A DNA stretch of 10,084 nt from Pseudomonadota bacterium. GTDB taxonomy: Bacteria; Pseudomonadota; Alphaproteobacteria; JAAXGF01. Location: NCBI GenBank assembly GCA_022563655.1, contig JADFMW010000084.1, positions 1 to 10,084 on the forward strand, in the 5' to 3' direction. Below, piece by piece: positions 1 through 6,469 of this stretch (the stretch's first letter is position 1; every line of letters begins with the position of its first letter). Under the pieces are notes generated by a model. The model had not been told where the DNA came from. It did no database searches and saw nothing but the letters and a program-made list of their open reading frames with translations. The position numbers were made by a program, and so were the translations under genes.

Positions 1-236
1 GCGCGCTCGGCGTCGAGCTCGGCCACGCAATCGTCGATCGGCTCGCGCGACTTCTCGAGAATGTGGACGACGTCGAAAGCCGTGCACCCGCCCAGTCCGA
101 TCAGTATCAGCTCCATCGGACTCGGGCACGTGGAGGGGTTGTCGGGGCGCCCCGACCGCCCCAACGCGACGGCGTGGCCGCTGCCCGACTCGCCGAGAAA
201 CATGCGGCCCTCGATCCATTTGATTCGTGCTTTCAT
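1..236 (-). CDS. OsmC family protein, YhfA-like (5' part only)
   Basis: The 78 visible residues open with MKARIKWIEGRMFLGES and continue with SGHAVALG, a proline/serine turn PSPMELILIGLGGCTAFDVV and an acidic segment; the gene runs off the left edge. This is the N-terminal half of the OsmC fold, closest in my memory to E. coli YhfA. The cysteine in GGCTAFDV sits where OsmC/Ohr proteins carry the first peroxidatic cysteine; the second one would lie outside the window. OsmC/Ohr proteins reduce organic hydroperoxides in the cytosol, but the YhfA branch has no firmly assigned substrate. Start chosen at 236 because a GGAGG lies about 10 bases upstream and homology begins there. The gene follows the asparaginase gene by 53 bases and is probably the last visible member of the same operon. 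The frame stays open upstream into the asparaginase gene, but only because of a frameshift there. Confidence 0.88.
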   Translation of the reverse strand, partial: MKARIKWIEGRMFLGESGSGHAVALGRSGRPDNPSTCPSPMELILIGLGGCTAFDVVHILEKSREPIDDCVAELDAER

Positions 237-260
237 GGCGCTATGCCTCCGTTCGATGTT

Positions 261-272
261 CCCCGATCGGGG
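261..272. repeat. Perfect 12-bp palindrome CCCCGATCGGGG
   Basis: A fully self-complementary 12-mer in the 53-base gap between the asparaginase stop and the OsmC start, about 25 bases before the OsmC ATG. It has no T run on the minus strand, so it does not look like an intrinsic terminator. It could be an operator or an RNA processing or stability element within the operon. Confidence 0.5.
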
Positions 273-289
273 GTGGTGCCGGTCGGGGC

Positions 290-1292
290 CTATGGCCGGT
301 ACGGGCGAACGTGCCCGACGGTCTTGCCCATGCTGTCGACCACCGCTTCCTCGAACATGCCGCCCAGCTGGCGCGCGGCGTCGTCGTCGAGGAGGTTCAA
401 CTCGCCGAGCAGGGCGAGGAACCCGACCGCGCGCGCGCGCGGATTGCCGTCGGCGATCTTGAGGGCGATGCCGAGCCCCTGGTCGGGCACGAATGCGGCG
501 AGGAAGCCCTCGGCACCCACCTTCATGAGGACGCGGCCGTCGGTGGCCTCGACCAGGCGCTCGTTGAGCTGGCCGGTCCCCGACATGTAACGGGGATGGC
601 CCCGCGCGGCCTCGTGGATGGCCCGTATCGCCCCCTTGCGGCCGGGCGAGGTCCACCCGCGCCGCCGCGAAGCGCGCCATCACCACGGCGGCGTCGCCGA
701 CCGAGAGAGCCGCCGCCGGCAGGGTGCAGCTATCGACCCCGAAATCCAGAGCGCGGGCATCGCGGCCAAGGAGCTCGGAAAGCGAGTCGAGATAGCGCCG
801 CTGTGCCGGATGGTCGCGCTCGCCATACCCCGCCACGTCCCACCCCATGTGCCGCGCCACCGTCAGGAACCCGCAATGCTTGCCCGAGCAGTTGTGATAG
901 AGCCTGGACTTGTCGCGGCCGGCGCGAATCAAGGCGTGCGCGGCGTCGACGTCGATCGGGTAATCGGGGCCGCAGGCCAACGCTTGCTCGCTCAGTCCGA
1001 GCGTCTCGAGCCAGCGCTCGACCAGATCGACGTGCATGGGCTCGCCCAGGTGCGACGCGCAGGCCAGGGCGAGGTGGCGCTCCTCGAGGCGGTATGCCCG
1101 GTGCGCCCCGGTCTCGACCAACGCGATCGCCTGAATCGGCTTGAGCGCCGAGCGCGGATAGGTGACCACGCTCGGGTCGCCCCAGCCGTGGACGATCTCG
1201 CCGTCGGCGTTGGCCACCGCGGCGACGCCGAAGTGCACGCTTTCGACGACCGCTCCGCGCCACACCTCGGCGACCTTCTCGAAGCCCATCAT
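290..1292 (-). pseudogene. L-asparaginase II family protein, interrupted by a +1 frameshift
   Basis: Reading from 1292 gives about 220 residues of the asparaginase II family (PF06089; hydrolysis of L-asparagine to aspartate and ammonia, cytosolic). Conserved blocks appear in order: PRSALKPIQA near residue 47, ACASHLGEPMHV near 78, NCSGKHCGFL near 134 and GVDSCTLP near 185. The frame then breaks at the five-C run 631-635 (GGGGG on the coding strand). In the next frame the family continues with MSGTGQLNERL, GGRVLMKVGAEGF-like and PDQGLGIALKIADGNPRA blocks up to a TAG at 290-292. With one G removed the product is about 333 residues, the usual family size. The ATG (or a second ATG one codon on) lies 1 base after the transporter stop, with no clear Shine-Dalgarno, which suggests translational coupling. 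A single extra base in a homopolymer may be a sequencing error or a recent inactivation. Without it the N-terminal part is joined in frame to OsmC. Confidence 0.85.
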
Positions 1293-1293
1293 G

Positions 1294-3075
1294 TCAGAGC
1301 GGCCACACCCATACGATCATCGGAATCGATACCGCGACGATGAGCACCTCGAGCGGCAGGCCCATGCGCCAGTAGTCGCCGAAATGATAGCCGCCCGGCC
1401 CCATGATGAGCATGTTGTTCTGGTGGCCGATCGGCGTCAGGAAGGCGCACGACGCGCCGACCGCGACGGTCATCAGGAAGGGATCGGGGTCGAGGCCGAG
1501 CTGCCCCGCGATGCCCACGGCGATCGGCGCCGTCACCACGGCGGTCGCGGCGTTGTTCATGATGTCGGACAGCGTCATCGTGACGACCATCAGCACCACC
1601 AGAATGGCGACCGGCGGGATACCCGCGGCGAGATCGACGATGGCGCCGGCGATCAACCCGGTCGCGCCGGTCGTCTCGAGCGCCTCGCCGACGGGAATCA
1701 TCGCGCCCAGCAGCAGGATCACGGGCCAGTCGACGCTTTCGTAAATCTCGCGCGGCGGGACGATCTTCAGCAGCGCCACCGCGACCACCGCCAACGACAG
1801 GGTGATCGGAAACGGCGCGAGGCCGGCCGCGGCGGCGGCGATCGCGGCGGCGAAGATGCCGGCGCACAGCCACGCCTGCCCGCCCTTGCCAATCTGCAAG
1901 CCGCGCTCGGCGAGCGGCAGGCAGCCGATCGCCGCGATGACCTCGGGCAGGCGCTCGGAATCGCCTTGGAGGAGCAGCACGTCGCCGGCCTTGAGCGTCA
2001 ACGTGCCCAGCCGCTCGCGGATCGGCGCCCCTTGGCGCGAGACCGCGACCAGGTTCACGCCGTAGCGGCTTCTGAGGCGGACGGCACTGGCGGTGCGCCG
2101 CTCGATTCGCGACCGCCGCGGCACCACGGCCTCCATCAACACCACGTCATCGGTGCGCAGGAGCTTGGCTTTCGAGCCCTCGACCCCGACGACCTCGAGC
2201 TTGAGCTGGGTGATGAACGCGTCGATGCTCTGAGGCCCGGCCTCGATGACGAGCAGGTCGCCGACCTCGATCGGCTCGCGCCGCGCCACGCCGAAGCCGC
2301 GGCGCCCCTTGCGGATGACGCCGACGATGACGGCGTCGACGTCGCGGGTCAGCTCCTCGATCTCGTGGACGGTCAGGCCGACCGCATCGGACCCCTCCGG
2401 GACGCGCGCTTCGGAGACGTAGTCCTCGAGGTCGAACAGCTCTGCCGGCGACAGCTTCTTGCGCCGCGACGGCGGGATCAGGCGCCAGCCGACGAACGCG
2501 ACGAAGACGAGGCCGACGATCGCCACCGCGGCGCCGACCGGCGTGAAGTCGAACATGCCGAACGGCTCGCCCGCGGTCTTGTCGCGGAAGGTCGCGATGA
2601 TGATGTTGGGCGGCGTGCCGATCATGGTCACCAGGCCGCCGAGAATGGTGCCGAACGACAGCGGCATGAGCACCACGGCCGGCGACTGCTTGGCCTTGGC
2701 CGCGGCCTGTATCGCCACCGGCATCAACAGGGCGAGCGCGCCGACGTTGTTCATGACCGCCGACAGGCTCGCGCCCAGGCTCGACAGCGCGCCGATGTGG
2801 AGCGACAGGCGCTTCGCCGACAGCCTCACGTGGCGCGCGATCAAGTCGACGGCGCCGGAGTTCATCAGCGCCCGTGACATCACCAGCACCAGGGCCACCG
2901 TCACCGTGGCCGGGTGCCCGAAGCCGCGAAACGCGCCGGCAAACGGCACCACGCCGGCGACGACCGCGGCGAGCAGCGCGAGAAAGGCAACGATGTCGTA
3001 GCGCCAGCGTCCCCAGACGAAGAGGACGAACAGGGCGACGAGAATCGCGAAGATCGTTGCCTGGTCGGTGCTCAT
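1294..3075 (-). CDS. SLC13/DASS family anion permease with two central TrkA-C domains
   Basis: 593 residues. The layout is that of SLC13-type (divalent anion:sodium) permeases with a cytosolic insert. Membrane helices span about 1-200; two RCK-C/TrkA-C domains sit at about 215-290 and 305-385; a second membrane half covers 400-593. The paired sodium/substrate motifs are visible: SAVMNNVGALALLMP near 105 with GTPPNIIIA near 153, and LSDIMNNAATAVVTAP near 502 with FLTPIGHQNNMLIMGPGG near 545. Sulfate, dicarboxylate or another anion could be the substrate; the sequence does not say which. The ATG at 3075 fits the usual N-terminus (short polar stretch, then a first helix and WGRWRYD), although no strong Shine-Dalgarno precedes it. 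The gene is intact, overlaps no neighbour, and is followed after 1 base by the asparaginase start. Three 16-bp repeats lie 32-79 bases upstream. Confidence 0.93.
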   Translation of the reverse strand: MSTDQATIFAILVALFVLFVWGRWRYDIVAFLALLAAVVAGVVPFAGAFRGFGHPATVTVALVLVMSRALMNSGAVDLIARHVRLSAKRLSLHIGALSSLGASLSAVMNNVGALALLMPVAIQAAAKAKQSPAVVLMPLSFGTILGGLVTMIGTPPNIIIATFRDKTAGEPFGMFDFTPVGAAVAIVGLVFVAFVGWRLIPPSRRKKLSPAELFDLEDYVSEARVPEGSDAVGLTVHEIEELTRDVDAVIVGVIRKGRRGFGVARREPIEVGDLLVIEAGPQSIDAFITQLKLEVVGVEGSKAKLLRTDDVVLMEAVVPRRSRIERRTASAVRLRSRYGVNLVAVSRQGAPIRERLGTLTLKAGDVLLLQGDSERLPEVIAAIGCLPLAERGLQIGKGGQAWLCAGIFAAAIAAAAAGLAPFPITLSLAVVAVALLKIVPPREIYESVDWPVILLLGAMIPVGEALETTGATGLIAGAIVDLAAGIPPVAILVVLMVVTMTLSDIMNNAATAVVTAPIAVGIAGQLGLDPDPFLMTVAVGASCAFLTPIGHQNNMLIMGPGGYHFGDYWRMGLPLEVLIVAVSIPMIVWVWPL

Positions 3076-3106
3076 GTCACGGGGTCGCTCGACGGGTTGG
3101 GCGCCT

Positions 3107-3154
3107 GTACGTCAAAGATTCGGTACGTCAAAGATTCGGTACGTCGAAGATTAC
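3107..3154. repeat. Three tandem 16-bp repeats upstream of the transporter gene
   Basis: Units 3107-3122 and 3123-3138 are identical (GTACGTCAAAGATTCG); unit 3139-3154 differs at three positions (GTACGTCGAAGATTAC). Read on the coding strand each copy ends in TTTGACGTAC or TTCGACGTAC. They fill the centre of the 149-base gap between the cyclase stop (3225) and the transporter start (3075). Exact phasing at 16 bp suggests either a cluster of regulator binding sites or a recent slippage expansion. No convincing -10 box was found at the right distance from the TTGACG cores. Confidence 0.75.
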
Positions 3155-3224
3155 CGTGGCGTACCGGGCGCCGTCACGCAAGGCCCTCGATCGCGCGGTC
3201 TACGTAACGCGAACCCGCAACGGC

Positions 3225-4850
3225 TCAGGTCTCGCGCCGCCTCGTGGCATCCGGCCCCAGTGTGAATATCTCTTGCTTGGGACGCACGCCGCGCAGGGTG
3301 TGATGACCCAGGGACACGAGTTCGCCGGCGACGCTCTCTGCGAAGGCCGCCGACATCAGAACCGGCTCGTCCAGCGTCTTGCACAATGCCTCGATGCGCG
3401 CGACCTCGTTGACCGCCGGCCCGATGACGGTGAAATCCAGGCGCTTCGTCGTGCCGATGTTCCCGAAGGTGAGATTGCCCCGGTGCAGCCCGGTGCCGAA
3501 CGCGAGCGGCGGCCGATTCTGCGCCATGCGATCTTGATTGACGGCGGCGATCCGCTGCCGCGCGTCATGCACCGCGGACAACGCCCCGGTGCAGGCGTCG
3601 GGGCGCGGCTGGCCGGGGTCGTCGATCGCGAATATGGCGAGCACGGCATCGCCAATGAACTTCAACACCTCGCCGCCATGCTCGATCACGGCGCCGGCAA
3701 CGCAATCGAAAAACTGGTTGAGCGTGTCCAGATAGTCGTCGCGGGACAGGGAGTCCGCCAACTCGGTCGAGCCGCGGAGGTCGGAGATCCAGATCACCGC
3801 GTGCATGTCCTCGCCGTCACCCCGCTTGACGAGACCGTTCATCACCCGATCACCGGCGTTTGTGCCCAGGTAGGTCCGCAACAGGGTCAACGAAGACACG
3901 CGCTGCGCGTGGGCTTCGAACTGGCGGCTGAGGTTCGGCAGGACCTCGTGAAGATGGCCCAAATCCTCGGTCGAGAATCCGCCGGGCCGGTCCGACACCA
4001 AGACGACGATGTTGATCTGCCCGTCCGAGAATCGTAGCGGCATGGCGACATAGTCCGTGGCGCCTTCCTCGACCAGGTCCTTAAGGATCGGGAAGTCGAG
4101 CCGGGGGTCGGGCCCCTCGAGGCGCCGGCGGATGCCGCCCTCGCCCTTGAAGATCGGAGCGAAGGGGCTGTCGCGGTATTGCAAGGACTGAAGTCCCGCG
4201 TGGGTCGCGTGAGATTCCGCGATTCCTCCGATGTCGCGCTGCCAGGTATAGGTGAACCCAAACAACTGCGGATTCAGGGTCCGAATGAGGAGCCGCAACC
4301 GCCACAGCGGGAATCCGGCGGCCACCAATGCGTCGGAGAGCCGGGCGACCAGATCTGGCGAGGAACGCGCCTTCCAGGCGTCCCGAATGAGCCACTCGAC
4401 CAAGGGGTTGTCTTCCTCCGGCTCCCGATCGCGCGGTTGGTCGGCCATCTCGTCGTCGTCGGCGTACCACGCGTCGAGAGAGTTCCAATCGAAGGCGACA
4501 TAGTCCTTGACGCGCGACGCCTCGTCGAAGGCGCCTTCGTAGCTCCAGACCGCGTTCGCGGCCGACCGATCGGCGACCGTCAGCGTCCAATACGAGGCGT
4601 TACCCTTGAACGGACAGTTGGTGCGATGGTCGGTGCGCGCGAGCAGGTCCATGCGCACGTCCTCCCGCGCGAAGTAGTAGACCCACGGCAGGCGCGTTTC
4701 TTGCATCACCAGGGCGCGGGTGCTGTCGGCGACGACCTCGCCGTTGAAGACGGCCCTGATCCGTTTCGGGCTCGGCGCGATAACGACCCGGTAGCCCGCG
4801 TGCGAGACGTGTTCGGGCAACTCCTTCGTGGCGAGGGCGACAGGCGCCAT
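3225..4850 (-). CDS. DUF427 domain fused to a class III adenylate/guanylate cyclase
   Basis: 541 residues, no signal peptide or membrane helix, so cytosolic. Residues about 19-130 form a DUF427 (beta-tent) domain: RAVFNGEVVADSTRALV, ETRLPWVYYFAREDV, TDHRTNCPFKG, ASYWTL, AVWSYEGAFDE. Residues about 148-320 match the amino-terminal region typical of rhizobial-type cyclases (LWRLRLLIRTLNPQLFG, TDYVAMPLRFSDG). The catalytic domain covers about 348-535. It has both metal aspartates (D357 in ISDLRGST, D401 in KFIGDAVLAIF), the purine-selecting pair K397 and D472 (LDFTVIG), ribose-binding N481 and transition-state R485 (NEVARIE). The K/D pair indicates ATP as substrate, hence cAMP. The start at 4850 has AGGTG 5 bases upstream and includes the whole DUF427 domain. 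The gene lies between the mscS-like gene (107-base gap) and the transporter gene, all on one strand. Function of DUF427 here is unknown; a ligand-sensing role is a guess. Confidence 0.93.
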   Translation of the reverse strand: MAPVALATKELPEHVSHAGYRVVIAPSPKRIRAVFNGEVVADSTRALVMQETRLPWVYYFAREDVRMDLLARTDHRTNCPFKGNASYWTLTVADRSAANAVWSYEGAFDEASRVKDYVAFDWNSLDAWYADDDEMADQPRDREPEEDNPLVEWLIRDAWKARSSPDLVARLSDALVAAGFPLWRLRLLIRTLNPQLFGFTYTWQRDIGGIAESHATHAGLQSLQYRDSPFAPIFKGEGGIRRRLEGPDPRLDFPILKDLVEEGATDYVAMPLRFSDGQINIVVLVSDRPGGFSTEDLGHLHEVLPNLSRQFEAHAQRVSSLTLLRTYLGTNAGDRVMNGLVKRGDGEDMHAVIWISDLRGSTELADSLSRDDYLDTLNQFFDCVAGAVIEHGGEVLKFIGDAVLAIFAIDDPGQPRPDACTGALSAVHDARQRIAAVNQDRMAQNRPPLAFGTGLHRGNLTFGNIGTTKRLDFTVIGPAVNEVARIEALCKTLDEPVLMSAAFAESVAGELVSLGHHTLRGVRPKQEIFTLGPDATRRRET

Positions 4851-4957
4851 CGATTCACCTCATCATCGAGCGAGTGAAGCCGCCGCGGCTCTCGGCGACC
4901 GCGCGGGATCAGGGTACGTAGATGTCCCTTTTACGGTCGAATTCAAGCAGCCTCCTG

Positions 4958-5502
4958 TCACGCCGCCGCGGTCCCGCGCGGCACGGTCACCGGCTTGGAC
5001 AACAGGGTCGAGTTCGGAATCAGGTGGCGGTTGTCGCCGGCATCGATGGTCGTGTAGCGCAGGTCGATTGCCATCACCTTGCCTTCGAAGCCCGCGGTGG
5101 CGACGTGGTCGCCGACGCGAAACGGTCGGTACATCAGCACGATCACGCCGGCCAACAGGTTCGAAATCGCGTCGCGCAGCGCGAAGGCCAGCCCGAATCC
5201 CACCAGGCCGAGGCCGGCAACGAGCGCGGTGACGTCGATGCCGACGGTGCCCAGCGCGGTGATCGCGCCGAACACAAGGAGAGTGGCCGCGCGCGGCGTT
5301 GGCGAGCAGCTTGACGATCTCGGCGCGGTCGGCGCCAAGCGACGACAACGCGGCGCTAACGACCCGGCGCATGCTCTTTCCCGCAAGCCAGAAAGCGACG
5401 AAGATGATCAGCGCTAGGCCGAGCCGCGGCACGAAGGCCACGAACTGGTCCAGCCAGTCTTGAGCAAGTAGTTTCCATATAGTCTTGAGCAAGTGTTTCC
5501 AT
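4958..5502 (-). pseudogene. Small MscS-type mechanosensitive channel, two frame lesions
   Basis: The product is recognisable in two frames. Upstream: LAQDWLDQFVAFVPRLGLALII, a first helix, GKSMRRVVSAAL and EIVKLLANAAR. Downstream: the pore-helix and beta-domain signature LVAGLGLVGFGLAFALRD, ISNLLAGVIVLMYRPFRVGD, GKVMAIDLRYTTI and HLIPNSTLL, ending at a TGA at 4958. The frame changes within the GC alternation at 5285-5297 (one base too many or two too few). The likely original start, METLAQDW, is also destroyed: a 25-base tandem duplication separates the ATG at 5502 from the rest and shifts the frame. With both lesions repaired the protein would be about 175 residues, ending soon after the IPNS motif. 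Short MscS proteins without the C-terminal cage domain exist, so the short end need not be truncation. Two lesions make a real pseudogene more likely than one sequencing error. Confidence 0.82.
5285..5297 (-). other. Frameshift site inside the mscS-like gene
   Basis: An alternating run, GCCGCGCGCGGCC on the coding strand. Reading LLANAAR before it and ATLLVFGAITALG after it requires one base fewer (or two more) here. Alternating GC runs are prone to replication slippage and to base-calling error. Confidence 0.75.
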
Positions 5503-5504
5503 AT
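5456..5504. repeat. Tandem duplication (25 + 24 bp) over the mscS-like start codon
   Basis: 5456-5480 and 5481-5504 are the same sequence apart from one extra base in the copy nearer the gene body (coding strand AAACTACTTG against AAACACTTG). Each copy contains ATATGGAAAC and GCTCAAGACT. Removing one copy restores METLAQDWLDQF in frame, so the duplication is secondary. An in-frame TTG in the distal copy might still allow weak initiation. Confidence 0.85.
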
Positions 5505-5602
5505 CAGGTCCGTTCGTTGGTCGTGGTCGGGCGATCGGATGCGGCCGCGCCGCAGCCCGTCGGCCATCGTAACAACGTCACCCGGAGCGCAACAGTGCCG
5601 GC

Positions 5603-5628
5603 AAGCCCGACGATGAAGCCCGACGATG
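5603..5628. repeat. Two tandem copies of a 13-bp unit
   Basis: AAGCCCGACGATG occurs at 5603-5615 and again at 5616-5628. It lies in the 160-base non-coding stretch between the disrupted channel start (5502) and the first tldD remnant. No gene is supported in this stretch on either strand. Confidence 0.7.
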
Positions 5629-5661
5629 CCGGCGTCGAGCGGCGCCAGCCGCCCCACGGCG

Positions 5662-5900
5662 GCGGCCCTGGCCGGCATCACCTCGGGCAAGTTCGCGTTC
5701 TCGGCTCGGAGGCCTGCCTGATCGAGGACGCCAAGGTCGGCCCGCCGGTCAAGGGCGCCGCGCTCGTCGGCGCCTACGGCAACGACATGCGCCTCGACTC
5801 CGGCATCGGCGCCCGCGGCAGAAACGGCCAGGGCGTGCCGGTCGGCGTCGGCCGGCCGTCGCTCGTGCTCGACGCCTCACCGTCGGGGGAACGCAGGCTT
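5662..5900 (+). pseudogene. tldD 3'-end remnant, copy A
   Basis: Three short pieces of the TldD C-terminus appear in successive frames: AALAGITSGKFAFSA (5662 on), then EACLIEDAKVGPPVKGAALVG with GNDMRLDSGIGARGRNGQ and GVPVGVGRPSLVLD, then TVGGTQA (5879-5899). TldD forms the TldD/TldE metalloprotease that cleaves unfolded peptides such as microcin or PQQ-type precursors. Two one-base losses (near 5706 and near 5873) separate the frames. The segment equivalent to NGADVVTRV, present in copy B, is missing, and the family stop codon is lost (CTTCATC where copy B has CTTAACC). Nothing of the N-terminal catalytic part (HExxH region) is in the window, so this cannot be functional. Confidence 0.82.
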
Positions 5901-6156
5901 CATCGATACCCGCGGGGCCCGATGTGGAGCCGCACATGGACGGCGAGCCGGGCGTCGATCGGGCGGCCGTCACGGGGACCGGGCCGGGTCTGACGCAGCT
6001 CAACATAACCACTCTTGGAATATCAGCAAAACGATCGACGAAACGCTCCCGTCCGCGACCAGAGGGGACTGGCGTTTGCGCGCGCGCCAATCAACTCCGC
6101 CGCCAGATGGTTCTGCGGTAACAACCCGGCTGTCTATATGATGGGGCGATTTTGTC
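5901..6156. other. Non-coding stretch between tldD copy A and the small gene
   Basis: Open frames here are short, lack plausible Shine-Dalgarno sites and resemble no family I know. GC falls towards the right end (TGTCTATATGATGGGGCG then TTTTGTCTTATAA), marking the left edge of the lower-GC cassette. GATGGGGCG at 6140-6148 recurs in the same orientation at 6408-6416 on the other side of the small gene. No terminator with a T run was found after the small gene. Confidence 0.5.
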
Positions 6157-6363
6157 TTATAACTGTGCGTCGAAGCCGTTCGTGTACTCAATGACAACCT
6201 TGTAGCCATGTAAGTTGCCCGGGATCTTTTTCGCCGCTTCTCTCAGGGTTACGAAGACCGTAATGCAGTCTTCCTCGCCGACCTTGCCCTGGGCGACTCC
6301 CTCGACGCCTTCGATCTCGTCGAGCCAAGCCTCGGCTTTCCGTAATGCTTTTGCGACGTCCAT
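6157..6363 (-). CDS. 68-residue protein resembling the protease's N-terminal domain
   Basis: No named family recognised. The order is an amphipathic helix (about 3-17, AKALRKAEAWLDEIE), then GVEGVAQGKVG (19-29), a hydrophobic strand CITVFVTL (33-40), a short helix REAAKKIP, and a last strand YKVVIEYTN (54-62). This alpha-beta-beta-alpha-beta layout and the V-x-GVA-x-G turn repeat what is seen at residues 30-85 of the neighbouring protease (NVVGVALGN, VISVLVNHK, VPAKI, TDVVEVGD). It reads like a free-standing copy of that domain, comparable in plan to inhibitor/propeptide domains of serine proteases. There is no signal peptide. Start at 6363 (AGGAAG about 15 bases upstream, rather far) is the only ATG that keeps the helix. 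It lies 106 bases behind the protease gene on the same strand, with a hairpin between them. A role as inhibitor, chaperone or partner of the protease is inference. Confidence 0.75.
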   Translation of the reverse strand: MDVAKALRKAEAWLDEIEGVEGVAQGKVGEEDCITVFVTLREAAKKIPGNLHGYKVVIEYTNGFDAQL

Positions 6364-6406
6364 GATGCTCGCTTACCGCTTCCTGGGAATTTCCGATCCT
6401 CAGCAA

Positions 6407-6443
6407 AGATGGGGCGCGAGATACCGCATTCAACGCCCCATCT
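6407..6443 (-). promoter_or_regulatory. 10-bp stem-loop between protease and small gene
   Basis: AGATGGGGCG (6407-6416) is perfectly complementary to CGCCCCATCT (6434-6443), with a 17-base loop. On the transcribed strand it lies 26 bases after the protease stop and is followed by only TTG, so it is a weak terminator at best. It could attenuate expression of the small gene or protect the protease transcript end. Confidence 0.55.
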
Positions 6444-6469
6444 CCGCCGATATTCAGGTCGCGCGGGCG

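Noticed and set aside
227..1343. Two long plus-strand frames opposite the asparaginase gene
   Set aside because: Both are rich in R, A, P and G and match no family; the minus strand carries the asparaginase motifs.
1162..2877. Very long plus-strand frame (571 codons) opposite the transporter
   Set aside because: It is antisense to a clearly conserved SLC13 gene; its residues are dominated by R, D, H and Q, as expected of a GC-rich shadow frame, with no domain.
3107..3154. The 16-bp repeats as replication-origin iterons
   Set aside because: Only three copies, no Rep gene and no AT-rich melting region nearby; they lie between two ordinary operon genes.
4179..4877. Plus-strand frame of 232 codons opposite the cyclase
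   Set aside because: Antisense to the DUF427 and linker regions, with no domain and no ribosome site.
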